Origin: Lachnospiraceae bacterium UBA3762
Lineage (GTDB): Bacteria > Bacillota > Clostridia > Lachnospirales > Lachnospiraceae
Length of the DNA: 57,909 nucleotides
Assembly: GCA_002371615.1 (NCBI GenBank)
Contig: DFGA01000043.1
Span: forward strand, 115,813 to 173,721
Direction of reading: 5' to 3'
Position numbers and translations under genes: made by a program. This document shows positions 31,223 through 40,193 of this stretch, piece after piece. The notes under the pieces are model-generated. The model was not told the DNA's origin, did no database searches, and was given only the letters and a program-made list of their open reading frames with translations. The stretch's first letter is position 1, and the number at the start of each line of letters is the position of its first letter.

Positions 31223-31726
31223 ATGTTCAATATAGGTGATACGGTAGTTTGCAGCAACGGTGTCTGTCGCATAGAAGAGATCGGTCCGCTTGCGGGAATG
31301 GGTAAGTCAGCTGCCGGAAGAACATATTACACTCTTCGGCCGTGTTTTGATAATGCAGCAACAATATATGTGCCGGTTGACGGGGATGACAATGCCCTCA
31401 GATTTGCTCTCGGACGCGAAGAGGTCAAGGAGCTGATGGACGAGATAGATGATCTTGACCAGATCAATATTTCCGATGAGAAAAAACGCGAGACGGAATA
31501 TAAAAATGCGGTCAATTCCAAAGATCCGCGCAAGCTGATACGTATCATAAAGACGATGTATTTCAGAAGAAAAGCCAGAGTCGAAAGCGGTAAGAAATCA
31601 ACCGCAATAGATGAGAGGTACTTCAGGATCGCCGAAAACAGGCTGTACGAGGAAATGGCTCTTGCACTTGGAATCGACCGGGAAGAGGTCAAAGAATACA
31701 TCAGAAATTATATCGAAAAGAAATGA
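31223..31726 (+). CDS. CarD family transcription regulator
   Basis: 167 residues. ATG 31223 follows GGAGG at a six-base spacing; ATG 31211 overlaps that site. Residues about 1-65 form the RNA polymerase-interacting Tudor-like domain (MFNIGDTVVCSNGVCRIEEI, then YYTLRPCFDNAATIYVPVD); the rest is an alpha-helical, highly charged region expected to touch promoter DNA. CarD/CdnL proteins stabilise open promoter complexes and affect rRNA and global transcription. It is transcribed alone, between two terminators. Confidence 0.9.
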   Translation: MFNIGDTVVCSNGVCRIEEIGPLAGMGKSAAGRTYYTLRPCFDNAATIYVPVDGDDNALRFALGREEVKELMDEIDDLDQINISDEKKRETEYKNAVNSKDPRKLIRIIKTMYFRRKARVESGKKSTAIDERYFRIAENRLYEEMALALGIDREEVKEYIRNYIEKK

Positions 31727-31737
31727 CAGGGAAGGAT

Positions 31738-31772
31738 CAAAGGAGATGCTCTTGTGCGGCATCTCCTTTTTT
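31738..31772 (+). terminator. Terminator after CarD
   Basis: AAAGGAGATGC (31739-31749) pairs with GCATCTCCTTT (31759-31769) around a nine-base loop, followed by Ts. The next gene's -10 (TATAAT, 31784-31789) begins only about 12 bases downstream. Confidence 0.88.
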
Positions 31773-31799
31773 ACTTTTTGTGATATAATAAGTTTTGTT

Positions 31800-32930
31800 A
31801 TGAAAAAAACTCTGATAACTTACCTGTTTTTCATATTGGCAATGAGTCTGTTCATTACACTCAGGGTTTATGCGGGAAAGATCGCAATAGAGGAGCAAAG
31901 ATCAGCCGCGCAGCTTGCCCAAAATGAACAGGAAGAGATTGATAAACCGGGCGTACCGCTGCCTTCTCCGACACCCGAAACCGCACCCCGGGAAGATGAC
32001 GGTCAGATATCTCCTGTAATAGATGACAACGAGTCTTTGTGGCACGGACCGATCAAACCGAAAGCGGAATTTGAAGGGCTTATTCCGAGAATAATATGCT
32101 GGGGTGATTCGCTAACCGTATCGCTGGATGAAAAAAGCGCATTTCCAGATATTTTAAGAGGTCTGTCGGGATGTGAAGTCATTAATTACGGAGTTGAGGC
32201 GGAAAACACATCGATGATAGCGATGCGTGAAGGCGGAATGAGGGTAAATGTCAAAGCAACCGTAATACCTGCCGAGCCGAGCCTGATACCCATATTCTTA
32301 CGGACGGAAAACAACGGTCACGTTTTTTTTCTCGATAACGGCGACGGTGGTGTTAATCCGTGCTCGATAAGCGGAATAGAAGGTGAGTTGCAGAAACTGA
32401 ACGGATCATACTATTTTATCCGCAGCAAAAAGGGAGAGAGAGTAGCAATAGAGGATAATACACAGTTTAAGACCCATGGGATAACGGACTCTAAAGAGGG
32501 AGACATACTTGTTATCTTTGCCGGAACCAATGATCTTCCTGATTCAAATACTGTGCGTAATATTATCAGCCTGGAGCGCAAGATGCTTGAGGCTGCCAAA
32601 TGCGATAAATACATCATCGTCGGATTGACATATGCCGGCGGGATACCGGAAATAGATGCTGTAAATGAAGCGATGGATAAGGAATTCGGCGATCATTTTG
32701 TGGATATCAGAAAATACATGCTTAATTACGGGCTTGCCGATGCCGGCATTACCCCGTCGGATCAGGATAAAGCAGATATCAGAAAGGGCGAGATCCCATC
32801 CGCCCTTCGAAGTGACTACGTTCACGGAAACAAGCATTATCACAGACTGCTGGGTGAACAGATCTACAGACGGATGGTATATCTCGGATATATCCCGGCA
32901 TTTGAGATGGAAGATGAGGAGGATATATGA
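31800..32930 (+). CDS. Membrane-anchored SGNH/GDSL hydrolase
   Basis: 376 residues from ATG 31800 (MKKTLITYLFFILAMSLF), an N-terminal membrane anchor followed by a Pro/Glu-rich linker (about 40-80). The SGNH catalytic blocks are visible: Gly-Asp-Ser at 102-104 (CWGDSLT), GTND near 243-246, and DYVHGNKHYH with the Asp/His pair near 340-349. It is probably an extracellular esterase or carbohydrate deacetylase. TATAAT at 31784-31789 puts the transcription start about four bases before the ATG, and there is no ribosome binding site, so it is likely leaderless; the in-frame extension to 31611 crosses CarD and its terminator. It overlaps the next gene by four bases. Confidence 0.82.
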   Translation: MKKTLITYLFFILAMSLFITLRVYAGKIAIEEQRSAAQLAQNEQEEIDKPGVPLPSPTPETAPREDDGQISPVIDDNESLWHGPIKPKAEFEGLIPRIICWGDSLTVSLDEKSAFPDILRGLSGCEVINYGVEAENTSMIAMREGGMRVNVKATVIPAEPSLIPIFLRTENNGHVFFLDNGDGGVNPCSISGIEGELQKLNGSYYFIRSKKGERVAIEDNTQFKTHGITDSKEGDILVIFAGTNDLPDSNTVRNIISLERKMLEAAKCDKYIIVGLTYAGGIPEIDAVNEAMDKEFGDHFVDIRKYMLNYGLADAGITPSDQDKADIRKGEIPSALRSDYVHGNKHYHRLLGEQIYRRMVYLGYIPAFEMEDEEDI

Positions 32931-33838
32931 TCTACACACTTACTTATAACCCGTCGATAGACTATCTTGTCACTGTTGACGGGCTGGAGGTCGGAAAACT
33001 CAACCGGATGCGAAGGGCATCGTATATGTACGGAGGTAAGGGCGTAAATGTTTCCCAGGTCCTCAAGGAACTGGGAATCGATAATACGGCTCTGGGATTT
33101 GTTGCCGGATTTACCGGGAGAGAGATTGAAGAAGGTCTTCAGAAAATGGGTATCAAAACCGATTTTGTGCATCTTCCGGAAGGTCACTCGCGTATTAACA
33201 TCAAATTTCACGGAATTGAGGAGACGGAAGTGAATGCTCCGGGTCCGTTCGTGGATGCGGTCAGCATGAGAGCGCTCAGGGACAGGATCAGGCAGATCGG
33301 AAGTGATGATATCGTAGTATTTGCGGGGGCGGCTACAGCCAATATGGAGAACGATACGTTTGCAACGTTTATTTCGGAACTGCCTTACAGGGATACAAAA
33401 GTTATTCTTGATACTACGGGAGAAGCTCTGGTCAATGCACTGTGTTATCATCCGTTTTTGATCAAACCGAATATAGAGGAGTTGTCGGAACTGTTTCATG
33501 AGGAATATACCGCATCGGATATACATGCTATAGTGAATGCTGCCAGACGCCTTCAGGATAAAGGCGCGAGAAATGTGCTTACTTCAATGGGAGAGGACGG
33601 AGCGGTGCTTATTACGGAAGACGGGGCTGTCTATACGAGAAGCGCACCTGCCGGTATCGTCGTTAACAGCGTAGGTTCCGGAGATTCTATGGTGGCAGGT
33701 TTCCTTGCGGGCTATCTGGAAAGTAATAACATGGAAGATGCCCTGTGTCTCGGAGTATGTGCGGGAAGTGCAAGCGCTTTTAGTGAAGGGTTTGCAAGCG
33801 GTGACGAGATAATGCAGATGTACCGCTTATGCCGGTAA
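32927..33838 (+). CDS. fruK: PfkB-family kinase, probably 1-phosphofructokinase
   Basis: 303 residues. PfkB (ribokinase-like) fold with YGGKGVNVSQ (about 35-44) near the N-terminus and GSGDSMVAGF near 250-259, where Asp253 is the catalytic base. Overall features match hexose-phosphate kinases making fructose-1,6-bisphosphate from fructose-1-phosphate; tagatose-6-phosphate kinase is an alternative, since no fructose PTS genes are adjacent. GAGGAGG precedes the ATG, which overlaps the hydrolase stop (ATGA). Confidence 0.85.
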   Translation: MIYTLTYNPSIDYLVTVDGLEVGKLNRMRRASYMYGGKGVNVSQVLKELGIDNTALGFVAGFTGREIEEGLQKMGIKTDFVHLPEGHSRINIKFHGIEETEVNAPGPFVDAVSMRALRDRIRQIGSDDIVVFAGAATANMENDTFATFISELPYRDTKVILDTTGEALVNALCYHPFLIKPNIEELSELFHEEYTASDIHAIVNAARRLQDKGARNVLTSMGEDGAVLITEDGAVYTRSAPAGIVVNSVGSGDSMVAGFLAGYLESNNMEDALCLGVCAGSASAFSEGFASGDEIMQMYRLCR

Positions 33839-33883
33839 TGTACAGATAGCGACAAAACTTGTGCCTCAACAGGCGGAGCACAC

Positions 33884-34447
33884 TTACTTAACTTTAGACG
33901 GCTTCGGATAATACCTTACCCAGGCCTTTCCGAGGATCTTGTCCTTATATACGTAATGCTGATTCCAGAATCTTGAATCCATGGAATTGTTTCTGTTATC
34001 CCCCATCATGAAATATGCTCCCTCGGGCACTTTATAGGGGCCAAAATCACCAAGCGGATCCGTGACGATATACGCCGACTCATCCAAAGGTTCGGAAGAA
34101 TCGTTGATATAAACTTTTCCTTCGCGGATATTTACGACCTCCCCGGGAAGTCCTATTACACGTTTGATGAAGTATTCTTTCTCGTTATCGGGGAACAAAA
34201 AGATAACAACATCTCCCCGTGCGGGATCTTCGTTTATATACGCAAGACGGTTTCCTATAAGACGGTCCCCTGTCATGATCGTAGGTTCCATGGATGCCGA
34301 CGGTATCTTGGCGTTTACGATTATGAATTTATCAAGGGTAAATGCTAATGCAGCGGATATAAGTATAACTGTTATCCACTCCATAACTTCTCTTGCAAAT
34401 GAGGTTTCTTCCGCTTTTTTTTCTTTTTGTTTATTCTCTGATTTCAT
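33884..34447 (-). CDS. lepB: Signal peptidase I
   Basis: 187 residues. One N-terminal membrane anchor (about 23-45), then the catalytic Ser52 in IPSASMEPT and the general base Lys95 in YFIKRVIGLPGE; the GDNRNNSMDSR box lies near 150-160. It removes signal peptides from exported proteins, including the many secreted products in this window (but not lipoproteins). GAAGAG precedes the ATG. It is a single gene convergent with the kinase; between them 33839-33883 holds only a weak GCCT/AGGC hairpin. Confidence 0.95.
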   Translation of the reverse strand: MKSENKQKEKKAEETSFAREVMEWITVILISAALAFTLDKFIIVNAKIPSASMEPTIMTGDRLIGNRLAYINEDPARGDVVIFLFPDNEKEYFIKRVIGLPGEVVNIREGKVYINDSSEPLDESAYIVTDPLGDFGPYKVPEGAYFMMGDNRNNSMDSRFWNQHYVYKDKILGKAWVRYYPKPSKVK

Positions 34448-34544
34448 ACGTCTCTTCCGTGGGATTCTTATACACCGGATTTACAATCACAACATCGATA
34501 CATTATAATATAATAGTTTATTTCACACAAGACGGGTAATTTGA

Positions 34545-35996
34545 ATGTTTAACACAGTTTCTTATATAATACTGTTTCCCATAGCGGTATCGGTGTATTA
34601 TCTGATCCCGCAAAAGTTCAGATATATCTGGCTTCTTGCGGTAAGCATGGCTTTTTACTGCTCAAAAAGCGGAAGTTTTACCATGCTCCTTGCTGCGGCA
34701 ACGATCATTACATATGTTACCGGGCTGGGAGTATATTATGCCGATGATTGCCGCATTAAAAAGCTTGTCATGACAGCGGCGATCGCAGTTCTTGCCGGGA
34801 CTTTGTTCGTTTTTAAATATCTGAATTTTTCACTGGGACTTATCGGAAGCCCTGTCAGGATAGATCTTGTGCTTCCGCTTGGAATATCTTTTTATACATT
34901 TCAGGCAATCTCATATATTGCGGATATATACCGTGACAACATCGAACCGGAAAAAAACATTTTAAAGCTTGCATTGTTCCTGTCGTTTTTCCTGAGTATC
35001 GTATCCGGACCTATCAACCGTGCGCGTGATATTATCCCGCAGATAACCGAGGCCGGTGATTTTTCGATGGAAAGGGCAAAGGACGGGATGCAGAAGATGC
35101 TGTGGGGCTACTTCCTGAAACTTGCGATAGCCGGCAGACTTGCCATCGTTGTGGAAAACGTGTATTCGGATCCGGGCGCAATGACCGGGTTTGAACTTGC
35201 GACGGCTGCGGTCTTTTATCTGTTCATGCTCTACTGTGATTTTGAAGGGTATTCGCAGATCGCTATCGGCAGCGGATATATTCTCGGGATAAGGATGAAA
35301 GAAAACTTCTGTCAGCCGTTTTATGCACGGAGCATGCCGGAAGTATGGAGAAGATGGCACGTATCCCTGTCAACGTGGTTTCGCGATTATATGTATATAC
35401 CTCTCGGCGGAAGCCGCAAAGGAACCGCAAGGAAATATTTCAATATTTTTGTTGTGCTGCTGCTTAGCGGAATATGGCATGGTGCCAATCTCACTTTTTT
35501 CATATGGGGTGCTCTTAACGGGATCTTTAACATAGCGGGGCAGATGCTTCTGCCGGTAAGAGACAGGCTGGCGGACATGCTCTCGGACAGATTTTTTTCC
35601 ACCCAAAAGGCCGGAAAGATATTTGACAGGGTACGTGAAGTTATGCGCAGGATCGGCGTATATATATTGTTTTCATATACTTTTATTTATTTTGCAAATG
35701 AAAGCGTTACAAAAGCGTATCTTGCTGTCAAAGGTATACTCACGCGATTTTCCCTCTCGGATGCATACAGGGTCACAGCTCTGGGGCTGGGGAAGACTAA
35801 CCTTATCGTTGTGATCGTTATGATGATTTTTGTTCTTGTTGCTGACGGTGCGGCAGACAAAAGAAAATGCGACACCCCCGCGCTTGTTAAGAGGATACCG
35901 GCATTCTGGCGCTGGGTCATATATTATGCGCTGCTGATCGCGATACTGTTTTCGGCAAATCTGTCGGGCAAGGAATTCATTTATGCAAAGATGTAA
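34545..35996 (+). CDS. MBOAT family O-acyltransferase
   Basis: 483 residues with about ten to twelve membrane helices. The MBOAT signature is clear: WRRWHVSLSTWFRDYMYIPL around 266-285 and the catalytic histidine in SGIWHGANLTFFIWG near 310. The family includes AlgI and DltB, which move acyl groups across the membrane to polysaccharide or teichoic acid. It overlaps by 14 bases an SGNH-like gene, a common partner that completes transfer outside the cell. Acetylation of a cell-surface polymer is therefore likely; the polymer is unknown, and dlt genes are not adjacent. Confidence 0.92.
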   Translation: MFNTVSYIILFPIAVSVYYLIPQKFRYIWLLAVSMAFYCSKSGSFTMLLAAATIITYVTGLGVYYADDCRIKKLVMTAAIAVLAGTLFVFKYLNFSLGLIGSPVRIDLVLPLGISFYTFQAISYIADIYRDNIEPEKNILKLALFLSFFLSIVSGPINRARDIIPQITEAGDFSMERAKDGMQKMLWGYFLKLAIAGRLAIVVENVYSDPGAMTGFELATAAVFYLFMLYCDFEGYSQIAIGSGYILGIRMKENFCQPFYARSMPEVWRRWHVSLSTWFRDYMYIPLGGSRKGTARKYFNIFVVLLLSGIWHGANLTFFIWGALNGIFNIAGQMLLPVRDRLADMLSDRFFSTQKAGKIFDRVREVMRRIGVYILFSYTFIYFANESVTKAYLAVKGILTRFSLSDAYRVTALGLGKTNLIVVIVMMIFVLVADGAADKRKCDTPALVKRIPAFWRWVIYYALLIAILFSANLSGKEFIYAKM

Positions 35997-36969
35997 TATA
36001 AAATTTATCCTCAAATGCATACTTGCAGCAGCTCCCGCCATCGTGCTGTCTGCCTTTACGTTACTGTGCCCTTATTGTTACATGGATGAGGACTTTCCGG
36101 CGTGGGATTTCGAAAAACGCGTCGCGTCGGGACGGGAGTTTGACGGAAAAAGCTTCGACACTGTAATACTCGGTGACTCCGGTGCCATGAGTTCGCTTAT
36201 GGCTTCAAAACTTGATGATTCATGCATTAACATGGCTGTTGGCGGAGCAACACCTGTCGAAATGTACTATTTTTTTGAGGAATACCTCCAAAATCATACC
36301 CCGCCGGAAAACGCAGTCATAATGTTCGCGCCTTTTCACTACTGGCATATAGACAATTACAAAACGAGGACGGTGTACTTTAAAGGGATACCTTTATCAA
36401 AGATTCCGGAGCTGTACCGCAATGCCCGATCCTGCGGCGCGGCATCGGTTATGTATGAACGGTATGTCACCGATGAATTATCGGCCCGGCTGGGACTTCC
36501 GAACATATATCTGCCCGCGATCAACGCTGCGCATTTTACCGGAAGATACAGCGACAACACAAGTGCATACAAAGATCTCTGCCTTTCGTACGGGTGGGGA
36601 ACATTCGGGGAACTTGACGAGTGCTTTGACGAATCGTACGAGACATCATACGAAGATATGGTAATTGACGGTGATGCCAAACTGATCACTCTTTATATGC
36701 AAAAGCTTCTGAAACTGTGTGATGATAACGGTGTTCATGTTATTCTTCTGCAGCCGGCAGTCAATACGGCAACTTTTGAAGGAATAAACGAACACTATCT
36801 GGCATCATACAGAAACTATATCAAACAACTGGCCACGGTTTGCAGTGATATAGAGTATGAAACTCATCTTCGTAATTATGACGGCATATATTTTTCGGAT
36901 ACTTCCCATTTGAATCCTTCGGGGGCCGAAAAGTTTACCGAAGAAATCGGGGAGGAGTACTTCAGATAA
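35983..36969 (+). CDS. SGNH-like partner of the MBOAT acyltransferase
   Basis: 328 residues with one N-terminal membrane helix (about 7-30). ILGDSGAMSS near 61-70 supplies the catalytic Ser, and the late DTSHLNPSGAEKF near 306-318 supplies Asp and His, as in AlgJ/AlgX and DltD-type proteins. AAGGA is eight bases before ATG 35983; the start lies inside the MBOAT stop region (14-base overlap), so expression is coupled. It likely transfers acyl groups to a polymer outside the membrane. Confidence 0.82.
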   Translation: MQRCNIKFILKCILAAAPAIVLSAFTLLCPYCYMDEDFPAWDFEKRVASGREFDGKSFDTVILGDSGAMSSLMASKLDDSCINMAVGGATPVEMYYFFEEYLQNHTPPENAVIMFAPFHYWHIDNYKTRTVYFKGIPLSKIPELYRNARSCGAASVMYERYVTDELSARLGLPNIYLPAINAAHFTGRYSDNTSAYKDLCLSYGWGTFGELDECFDESYETSYEDMVIDGDAKLITLYMQKLLKLCDDNGVHVILLQPAVNTATFEGINEHYLASYRNYIKQLATVCSDIEYETHLRNYDGIYFSDTSHLNPSGAEKFTEEIGEEYFR

Positions 36970-36984
36970 GAATAATTGTGCAAT

Positions 36985-37024
36985 TTGACAGTGACAACCA
37001 CATTATATTGTGTTATAATGTCAC
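36985..37024 (+). promoter_or_regulatory. Promoter of the DUF3048 gene inside an inverted repeat
   Basis: GTGACA (36991-36996) and TATAAT (37014-37019) are 17 bases apart; another TTGACA lies at 36985-36990. The -35 GTGACA is mirrored by TGTCAC at 37019-37024, so the promoter core is enclosed by 6-bp inverted arms, a possible operator. Confidence 0.55.
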
Positions 37025-37087
37025 GAAGATTGGTAGTATAATATCAAAGTTATTTAGAAATCAGAGTTATTTAGGAGGATTTACAGA

Positions 37088-38206
37088 ATGAAAAAGAGTA
37101 GTGTTCTTTTTTTGGCACTTTGCTCGGCGGTTGTATTTGCCGGATGTAAAGATAAAGAAGAGGCTGCGGCTCCTGCGGCTCCCGCTCCTTCGATAGAGGT
37201 CGTTAACAATACCCCTGCGATCAGCATTGAAGAGGAAGCCGTTGTCGATGACGGCTCCCATGAAGGTATGTACAGAAGTGAGCTTACAAATGAGTGGATA
37301 TCAGAGGATATCAAGGATCAGAGGCCTATTGCGGCAATGGTCGACAATGAGAGAACAGCGCTTCCGCATTACGGACTTTCGAAATATGCGGATGTTGTAT
37401 ATGAAATGACCAACTCCCTTGCAAATGACGGAATCACACGTCTGATGGTTCTTGTTAAGGACTGGGAGAAGATAGACCAGCTCGGAAGTATCCGTAGTAC
37501 ACGTCCCACAAACCTTGTAATCGCACCTGAATGGAATGCCATTGTATGTCATGACGGCGGCCCGTTCTATATTGATGATTACCTTGCAAAGCCTTTTGTA
37601 GATAATTTCTCGGGAACTTTCTCAAGAGTTGATAACGGCAAATCAAGAGAGTTTACGGAGTATATCTGTACAGGCGATCTTGACAAGAACTTTGAAAGCA
37701 AGACCAATGTTTCAAGAACATATAACGAGTACTATTCGGGAGGCCCTCATTACCAGTTTGTTACCGGTGACGATGAGATAAATGATCTGTCAGGCACACC
37801 GGGCGTTAAGGATTGCACCAAGATCGAGCTTCCGTTTAAGCACAACGCGTCCAAACTTGAGTATGACCCTGCAACGAAGCTTTACATGTACTCGGAATAC
37901 GGACAGAAGCATACGGATCCCGGTAACGGAGATGCCCAGCTCGGATTTACAAATGTCCTTCTTCAGAATACAAGATATGTCAAGTTTGATGACAACGGAT
38001 ATATGATGTTCCATGCAATAGATTTCAAGAGAGAAGGTTGGTTCATTACCGAGGGCAAGGCAATACCTGTTACATGGTCCAAGGAAGATGAAGTAACTCC
38101 TACCCGCTACTTTGATTCTGACGGGAATGAGGTTGTTCTTAATACGGGTAAGACCTATGTAGGTATTATCCCCGATGATAAGTGGAGCGGACTTTCAATA
38201 CAGTAA
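37088..38206 (+). CDS. DUF3048 (YerB-like) lipoprotein
   Basis: 372 residues. Lipoprotein signal: hydrophobic stretch then VVFAGC with Cys near 20, followed by an Ala/Pro-rich linker. The DUF3048 domain fills the rest: PIAAMVDNERTALPHYGLS near 82-100, GSIRSTRPTNL near 138-148, and a second conserved part ending with GKTYVGIIPDD. YerB-like proteins are cell-envelope proteins of unknown biochemical role. AGGAGG precedes the ATG. It is transcribed alone and ends in a strong hairpin. Confidence 0.92.
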   Translation: MKKSSVLFLALCSAVVFAGCKDKEEAAAPAAPAPSIEVVNNTPAISIEEEAVVDDGSHEGMYRSELTNEWISEDIKDQRPIAAMVDNERTALPHYGLSKYADVVYEMTNSLANDGITRLMVLVKDWEKIDQLGSIRSTRPTNLVIAPEWNAIVCHDGGPFYIDDYLAKPFVDNFSGTFSRVDNGKSREFTEYICTGDLDKNFESKTNVSRTYNEYYSGGPHYQFVTGDDEINDLSGTPGVKDCTKIELPFKHNASKLEYDPATKLYMYSEYGQKHTDPGNGDAQLGFTNVLLQNTRYVKFDDNGYMMFHAIDFKREGWFITEGKAIPVTWSKEDEVTPTRYFDSDGNEVVLNTGKTYVGIIPDDKWSGLSIQ

Positions 38207-38219
38207 TCATGATAATGTC

Positions 38220-38250
38220 AGGGCGCGGGCGATAGCCCGCGCCCTTTGTC
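38220..38250 (+). terminator. GC-rich hairpin after the DUF3048 gene
   Basis: AGGGCGCGGGC (38220-38230), GATA tetraloop, GCCCGCGCCCT (38235-38245), followed by TTGTC. The stem is very stable but the T-tract is short. Confidence 0.75.
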
Positions 38251-38286
38251 ATAAATAAACAACAGCGTTCAGTGAAAGGTCGGATT

Positions 38287-39093
38287 ATGGCGATTGATTT
38301 ATTTACTATAGGGAAATTTACGGTACACGGATACGGCCTTATGATAGGTCTCGGGTTTCTTGCTGCTGTTCTTACGGGCAGTTATCTTGCGAAAAGAAGG
38401 AACCTGTCAGACGGGGATTTCGTTAATATAGCGATATATGTTCTTATCATCGGATTCTTAGGAGGAAAGCTTTTACACATCATAGTCGAATTCAAAACAC
38501 TTCTTGTCGACCCTATGGCAGTACTCGGGTCCGAGGGGTTTGTTGTCTACGGAGGAATAATCACCGGGATCGCAACCATATATGTGTATTGCAGGATCAA
38601 GAAGCTGGATTTTCTTGAGTATATAGACCTTCTTGCAACTGTTGTTCCGGTAAACCAGGCTCTCGGAAGAATCGGATGCCTTCTGGCGGGATGCTGTTAC
38701 GGACGCGAAACGAAATCCAATTTTTCTCTTATATTTCCCGATGGCTGTATAGCACCGGCCGGGGTCAGGCTTATACCGACACAGCCGATAATGGCAGCAG
38801 GGAATTTTGTGATCTTCGTGGTTTTGCTTGTGATCTATCTTTGCAGTTGTCCGAAGAGGGGCAGCGAAGATATTTCTTCGGCAAAGATCCGCTATATACC
38901 GGGACTGGCAACGGCTCTTTATCTTATGATGTACAGTGCCGGAAGATTTGTAATAGAATTTTTCAGAAATGATTACAGGGGATCTGTCGGAGTGCTTTCC
39001 ACTTCACAGTTTATTTCGATTTTTACATTTGCAGGAGGACTTGCTCTGCTCGTATTTGCCATAAGAAAAGGGAATACCAAAGCTGCTGACTGA
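38287..39093 (+). CDS. lgt: Prolipoprotein diacylglyceryl transferase
   Basis: 268 residues, seven predicted membrane helices. HGYGLMIGLGFL near 14-25 (with the essential His and Tyr), YGGIITGI, and the signature GRIGCLLAGCCYG near 131-143 identify the clostridial variant of Lgt; the C-terminal SAGRFVIEFFRND box is also present. It adds diacylglycerol to lipobox cysteines, such as those of the four lipoproteins in this window. ATG 38287 has AAAGG about eight bases upstream; GTG 38272 is rejected. Confidence 0.92.
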   Translation: MAIDLFTIGKFTVHGYGLMIGLGFLAAVLTGSYLAKRRNLSDGDFVNIAIYVLIIGFLGGKLLHIIVEFKTLLVDPMAVLGSEGFVVYGGIITGIATIYVYCRIKKLDFLEYIDLLATVVPVNQALGRIGCLLAGCCYGRETKSNFSLIFPDGCIAPAGVRLIPTQPIMAAGNFVIFVVLLVIYLCSCPKRGSEDISSAKIRYIPGLATALYLMMYSAGRFVIEFFRNDYRGSVGVLSTSQFISIFTFAGGLALLVFAIRKGNTKAAD

Positions 39094-39095
39094 TT

Positions 39096-40193
39096 GTGAA
39101 GAATATAATCGATTACATTCAAAAGTACGGGGATCTGACTTTTGAAGAGAAAGAATTTAATAAGGTAGATGCACTGATCCTTTCACAGTTTTCCTATTTT
39201 AAGCTTGACGGGGTAGTTCCCCTAGTCGGAACAATGCTTCCGCCGGTTACCGTTAAGAGCATCGCTTTATCGGGCAAAGCGGAGGAACTGTTTGCGGATG
39301 AGAGATACAGAAAGAACAATACGGAACTCTTTGATGCCATGGCTGCATCAAGAAGATTTGCGGATATTAAGCTTAATCATCATATCAACCTTGTAAGCAA
39401 CAGATGGGAGATGCAGTTTTCAGCCGTTACGGCGTATCTTGCGGACGGACTGACCCACGTTATATTCAGGGGTACGGATGAAACAATGATCGGGTGGAAG
39501 GAAGATTTTAATATGGCTTTCATGACACCCGTGCCGGCGCAGGTCAAGGCCGTCGACTACCTTCATTATGCCGCTGAGAGGATCAGGGGTAATTTTTCGG
39601 TCGGAGGGCATTCAAAGGGCGGCAATCTTGCCGTGTACTCCGCGATGAAATGCTCCGGACTTGTCCGGGAGAGGATAACAAATATTTATTCCCAGGACGG
39701 GCCGGGATTCACGAAAGAGACGCTTGAAGATGCTGATTTTGATGCGATAAAGGACAGGATACAAAAATTCGTTCCAAGGTCTTCGATAATAGGAATGCTT
39801 TTACAGACTCAGGAACATTACAGGGTTATTGAAGCATCGGGCTTCGGTATACTTCAGCATGATCCGTTTAACTGGATAGTCGAAGATGACGATTTTGTAT
39901 ACAGGGATGATATCGCAGAGCGGTTTAGTATTTCGGACGAGGCGGTTAACGAATGGACTACCCGGGCGGATCCTGCCGAGATGAAAGTCTTTGTTGACAA
40001 AATATACGAAGTTCTTGTTTCGGCCGGAGTGTCGGATATGAATGATTTTAAAGGGAACCTGACTACTATTATGTCGAAGGCGATTGCAGCGGCCGGAGCG
40101 CTTGATGAGGGTGACAAGCGGATGATAAAAGAGGTTCTGTCTGCACTTGCGGAAAGCTTTAAAGATCAGATAATTAATCTGGCAACCAGATAA
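39096..40193 (+). CDS. Mbeg1-like (DUF2974) alpha/beta hydrolase
   Basis: 365 residues from GTG 39096, two bases after the lgt stop, with no obvious binding site, so translation is probably coupled. The lipase-like nucleophile elbow GHSKGGN occurs near 169-175, preceded by a strand with FRGTDET near 125-131. The family is typical of Clostridia and its substrate is unknown. Its 3' end overlaps the convergent TraX-like gene by 28 bases. Confidence 0.85.
   Translation: MKNIIDYIQKYGDLTFEEKEFNKVDALILSQFSYFKLDGVVPLVGTMLPPVTVKSIALSGKAEELFADERYRKNNTELFDAMAASRRFADIKLNHHINLVSNRWEMQFSAVTAYLADGLTHVIFRGTDETMIGWKEDFNMAFMTPVPAQVKAVDYLHYAAERIRGNFSVGGHSKGGNLAVYSAMKCSGLVRERITNIYSQDGPGFTKETLEDADFDAIKDRIQKFVPRSSIIGMLLQTQEHYRVIEASGFGILQHDPFNWIVEDDDFVYRDDIAERFSISDEAVNEWTTRADPAEMKVFVDKIYEVLVSAGVSDMNDFKGNLTTIMSKAIAAAGALDEGDKRMIKEVLSALAESFKDQIINLATR

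Noticed and set aside
31611..31799. Upstream start for the SGNH hydrolase
   Set aside because: It would cross the end of CarD and its terminator; MKKTLITYLFF is a normal membrane-anchor start.
33839..33883. Terminator between fruK and lepB
   Set aside because: Only a 4-bp GCCT/AGGC stem and no T-run.
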